Below, piece after piece: positions 62,446-64,000 of a stretch of DNA of 64,000 nucleotides. Position 1 is the first letter of the stretch; every line of letters begins with the position of its first letter. Location: positions 91,766 through 155,765 of the forward strand of contig CAICTM010000041.1 of the NCBI GenBank assembly GCA_903772945.1. The letters run 5' to 3'. The notes under the pieces were generated by a model. It saw only the letters and a list, made by a program, of their open reading frames with translations. It made no database searches and had not been told where the DNA came from. Position numbers and translations under genes: made by a program. Source of the DNA: Seminavis robusta. Its lineage: Eukaryota; Bacillariophyta; Bacillariophyceae; Naviculales; Naviculaceae.

Positions 62446-64000
62446 AGAGATTGCACGGTAGCAGACATCTTCATTTTCTTGTTGTTATTGCTGTTAGCAC
62501 TGTGATCGTCATTTGTAGCAGTGGTGCTATTCATGATGCTGCTGTGGTTGTGGTGGCGCTTTTTGCTGTTTGTAATAGTAAAAGATCCCAAAGCTTGAGC
62601 ATCCCACCAGCAGCAGGTCCTGATACCTCTAGCTAGCTACTAGCTATTAGAGACTCTAGCTAGGGTCGATTGGTGTTAGCAGTTCTGCCAGCTTGAATCG
62701 AATCGTTTGAGAGCCTCCTTCAACTTGTCGGTGTTCCGTTTTCCGTCATCGGAAACTGCACCACAACCCTAAGTTCTGGCGAAGCAGGCGAGATGAAGTG
62801 AACTGCCACCTTTTTACCTTTTGCTTCCCTTGGACGTGTTACCAGTACCGGTCCTCTCTTCCGACTTCCAACTTTTCGAGTGTGCAGTGTGCAATCCTTT
62901 TTCAGCAAATGGTTGGTTTCCACCTCTCTTATGTTGCAAGCCTTCTCTCTCTGAACTCTCTATGCATACCGGTAGCTTCTCTAGTCTAGCTAGAATAGTA
63001 GCTACTATCCAATCTAATCCACTGTTGTTGGAATGTTCTGGAGCAAGCACGCAGGGTGTCTTTTTGCATCCTAACTCAATACTGATTAGCTGGTAGCCTG
63101 AGCAGTCTGAGTAGCTACCGTAGAGTACCGTTGCATGCCCTCGAGGCCTCAATTCCAACTAGTTTTCCTTCTGAGCAATACTCTGTGTATGTTTTAGGTC
63201 GGTTACCGCCTTCCAGCCTCCTCTCTGGTACGGTACGGTGGCTACATTGCCGGCGAGCCAATCTTATCTGCCGGTACTGCTACGACAACGAATTAGCTAC
63301 TCGAGTAGCTACGTGCGATGTTGCCATGTTGCCATAGGTTCTGTGGGAAGAACGGGGGGCGGTTGCTATGCTGTGTCCTTGTGTACTTGATGTCAGTGAG
63401 TGGCTTGCTGTGATGGATCATGGGGCGGATCATGGTGGTTATTGCTGTGGTTTGAGAGTTGTTGAGAGAACAGGGCAAGTTGAACCATACGAAGGCTCAC
63501 TCCGAGCTCGGAGCCTACTAGTATGAGCCTACAATATACTAGTAGTAGCTATTTTAATAGTACGTGATGTTCTTTTTTTTGCAAGTGCCCCTTCCCTCTT
63601 GCAACAATGATGCGGTAATTATTCAGTGGTTTCCTATCAGTAAACTTCAACGACTTCGTACGACGCACCGCATCATTGTGAATTAGAATGATGAAATTGA
63701 TGTTAAGAATTGACACCGTTGTTCTACTTGAAGTAGAGAACGCGAATGCAGCTTCTTTCGTAGCCAAAGTTTCCCCGCCTCTTAATTATTCCACGGCAAT
63801 AGGGGCTTCTTGTTTCCGGATGGTGCTTCTAGCAAGCACACTTCGATTGTACAGGTTCAATCTGTTGGGGAATCTAAGGTTTCTCTGTCCCTGGATAACA
63901 TCTGCACTAACTCTAACCCTGCGGTGGTACTGAATCTGCTGTAGAACTGATCTCTCTGGAGGCAAACATTTCCGCTGCCTGGCCTGCTTGTAGCAGCAAT
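62446..64000. other. Intergenic, no supported gene
   Basis: ORFs at 62451, 62798, 62821, 63131 and 63688 have no family features. CTAGCTAG and TACCGGTA palindromes recur at 62630-62665 and 62960-63010. A gene could begin beyond the window. Confidence 0.4.

Noticed and set aside
63688-63933. 81-aa ORF near window end
   Set aside because: No recognisable features; AT-rich flank, probably chance.

Overview
The window looks like nuclear DNA of a diatom, probably a pennate one. This is inferred from four things: protein-coding genes with short GT-AG introns (about 75-150 nt); several families I know mainly from diatom genomes (LRR proteins with a long Ser-rich cytosolic N-terminus, CPW-type ankyrin repeats, WWE-PARP proteins with extracellular domains, truncated globins); many decayed transposons; and a background full of the short palindromes CTAGCTAG, TACCGGTA and TACATGTA. 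I cannot name the species from sequence alone.

Layout. 0.9-4.7 kb: a frameshifted Mutator-like transposase and, convergent with it, a broken hypothetical gene. 5.8-8.5 kb: an intact IS630/Tc1-like transposase ORF on the minus strand. 9.3-10.7 kb: the 3' end of a copia retrotransposon with its 3' LTR. 11.0-12.5 kb: two small elements, each made of tandem repeats between perfect terminal inverted repeats. 12.6-13.6 kb: a membrane-anchored sulfotransferase-like gene. 14.6-18.4 kb: two truncated-hemoglobin paralogs on the minus strand, each preceded by a fragment of one other gene family, with an AAA-ATPase fragment between them. 20.2-25.5 kb: a multi-exon gene with a periplasmic-binding-protein-like ectodomain, EGF/CUB-like segments, one membrane helix, then WWE and PARP catalytic domains. 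26.2-26.9 kb: a small secreted acidic Cys-rich protein with a duplicated exon-intron unit. 28.3-32.3, 35.0-39.2 and 48.1-51.4 kb: three LRR membrane proteins of one family. 42.3-45.4 kb: a membrane-anchored beta-propeller protein between the second and third of these. 52.5-55.0 and 55.9-60.9 kb: two neighbouring Ser-rich coiled-coil proteins sharing a repeated module and a short motif. 61.4-62.4 kb: a decayed ankyrin-repeat gene.

Taken together, 20-51 kb is rich in predicted cell-surface proteins. The most striking is the PARP fusion: it would place an ADP-ribosylating enzyme in the cytosol under a ligand-binding-type ectodomain. The three LRR genes share cytosolic and juxtamembrane motifs and a Cys-rich C-terminus, and encode their LRRs in phase-1 exons of about 72 nt or multiples. 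Exon boundaries given here were placed by eye from splice consensus and reading-frame continuity and are not supported by transcripts.
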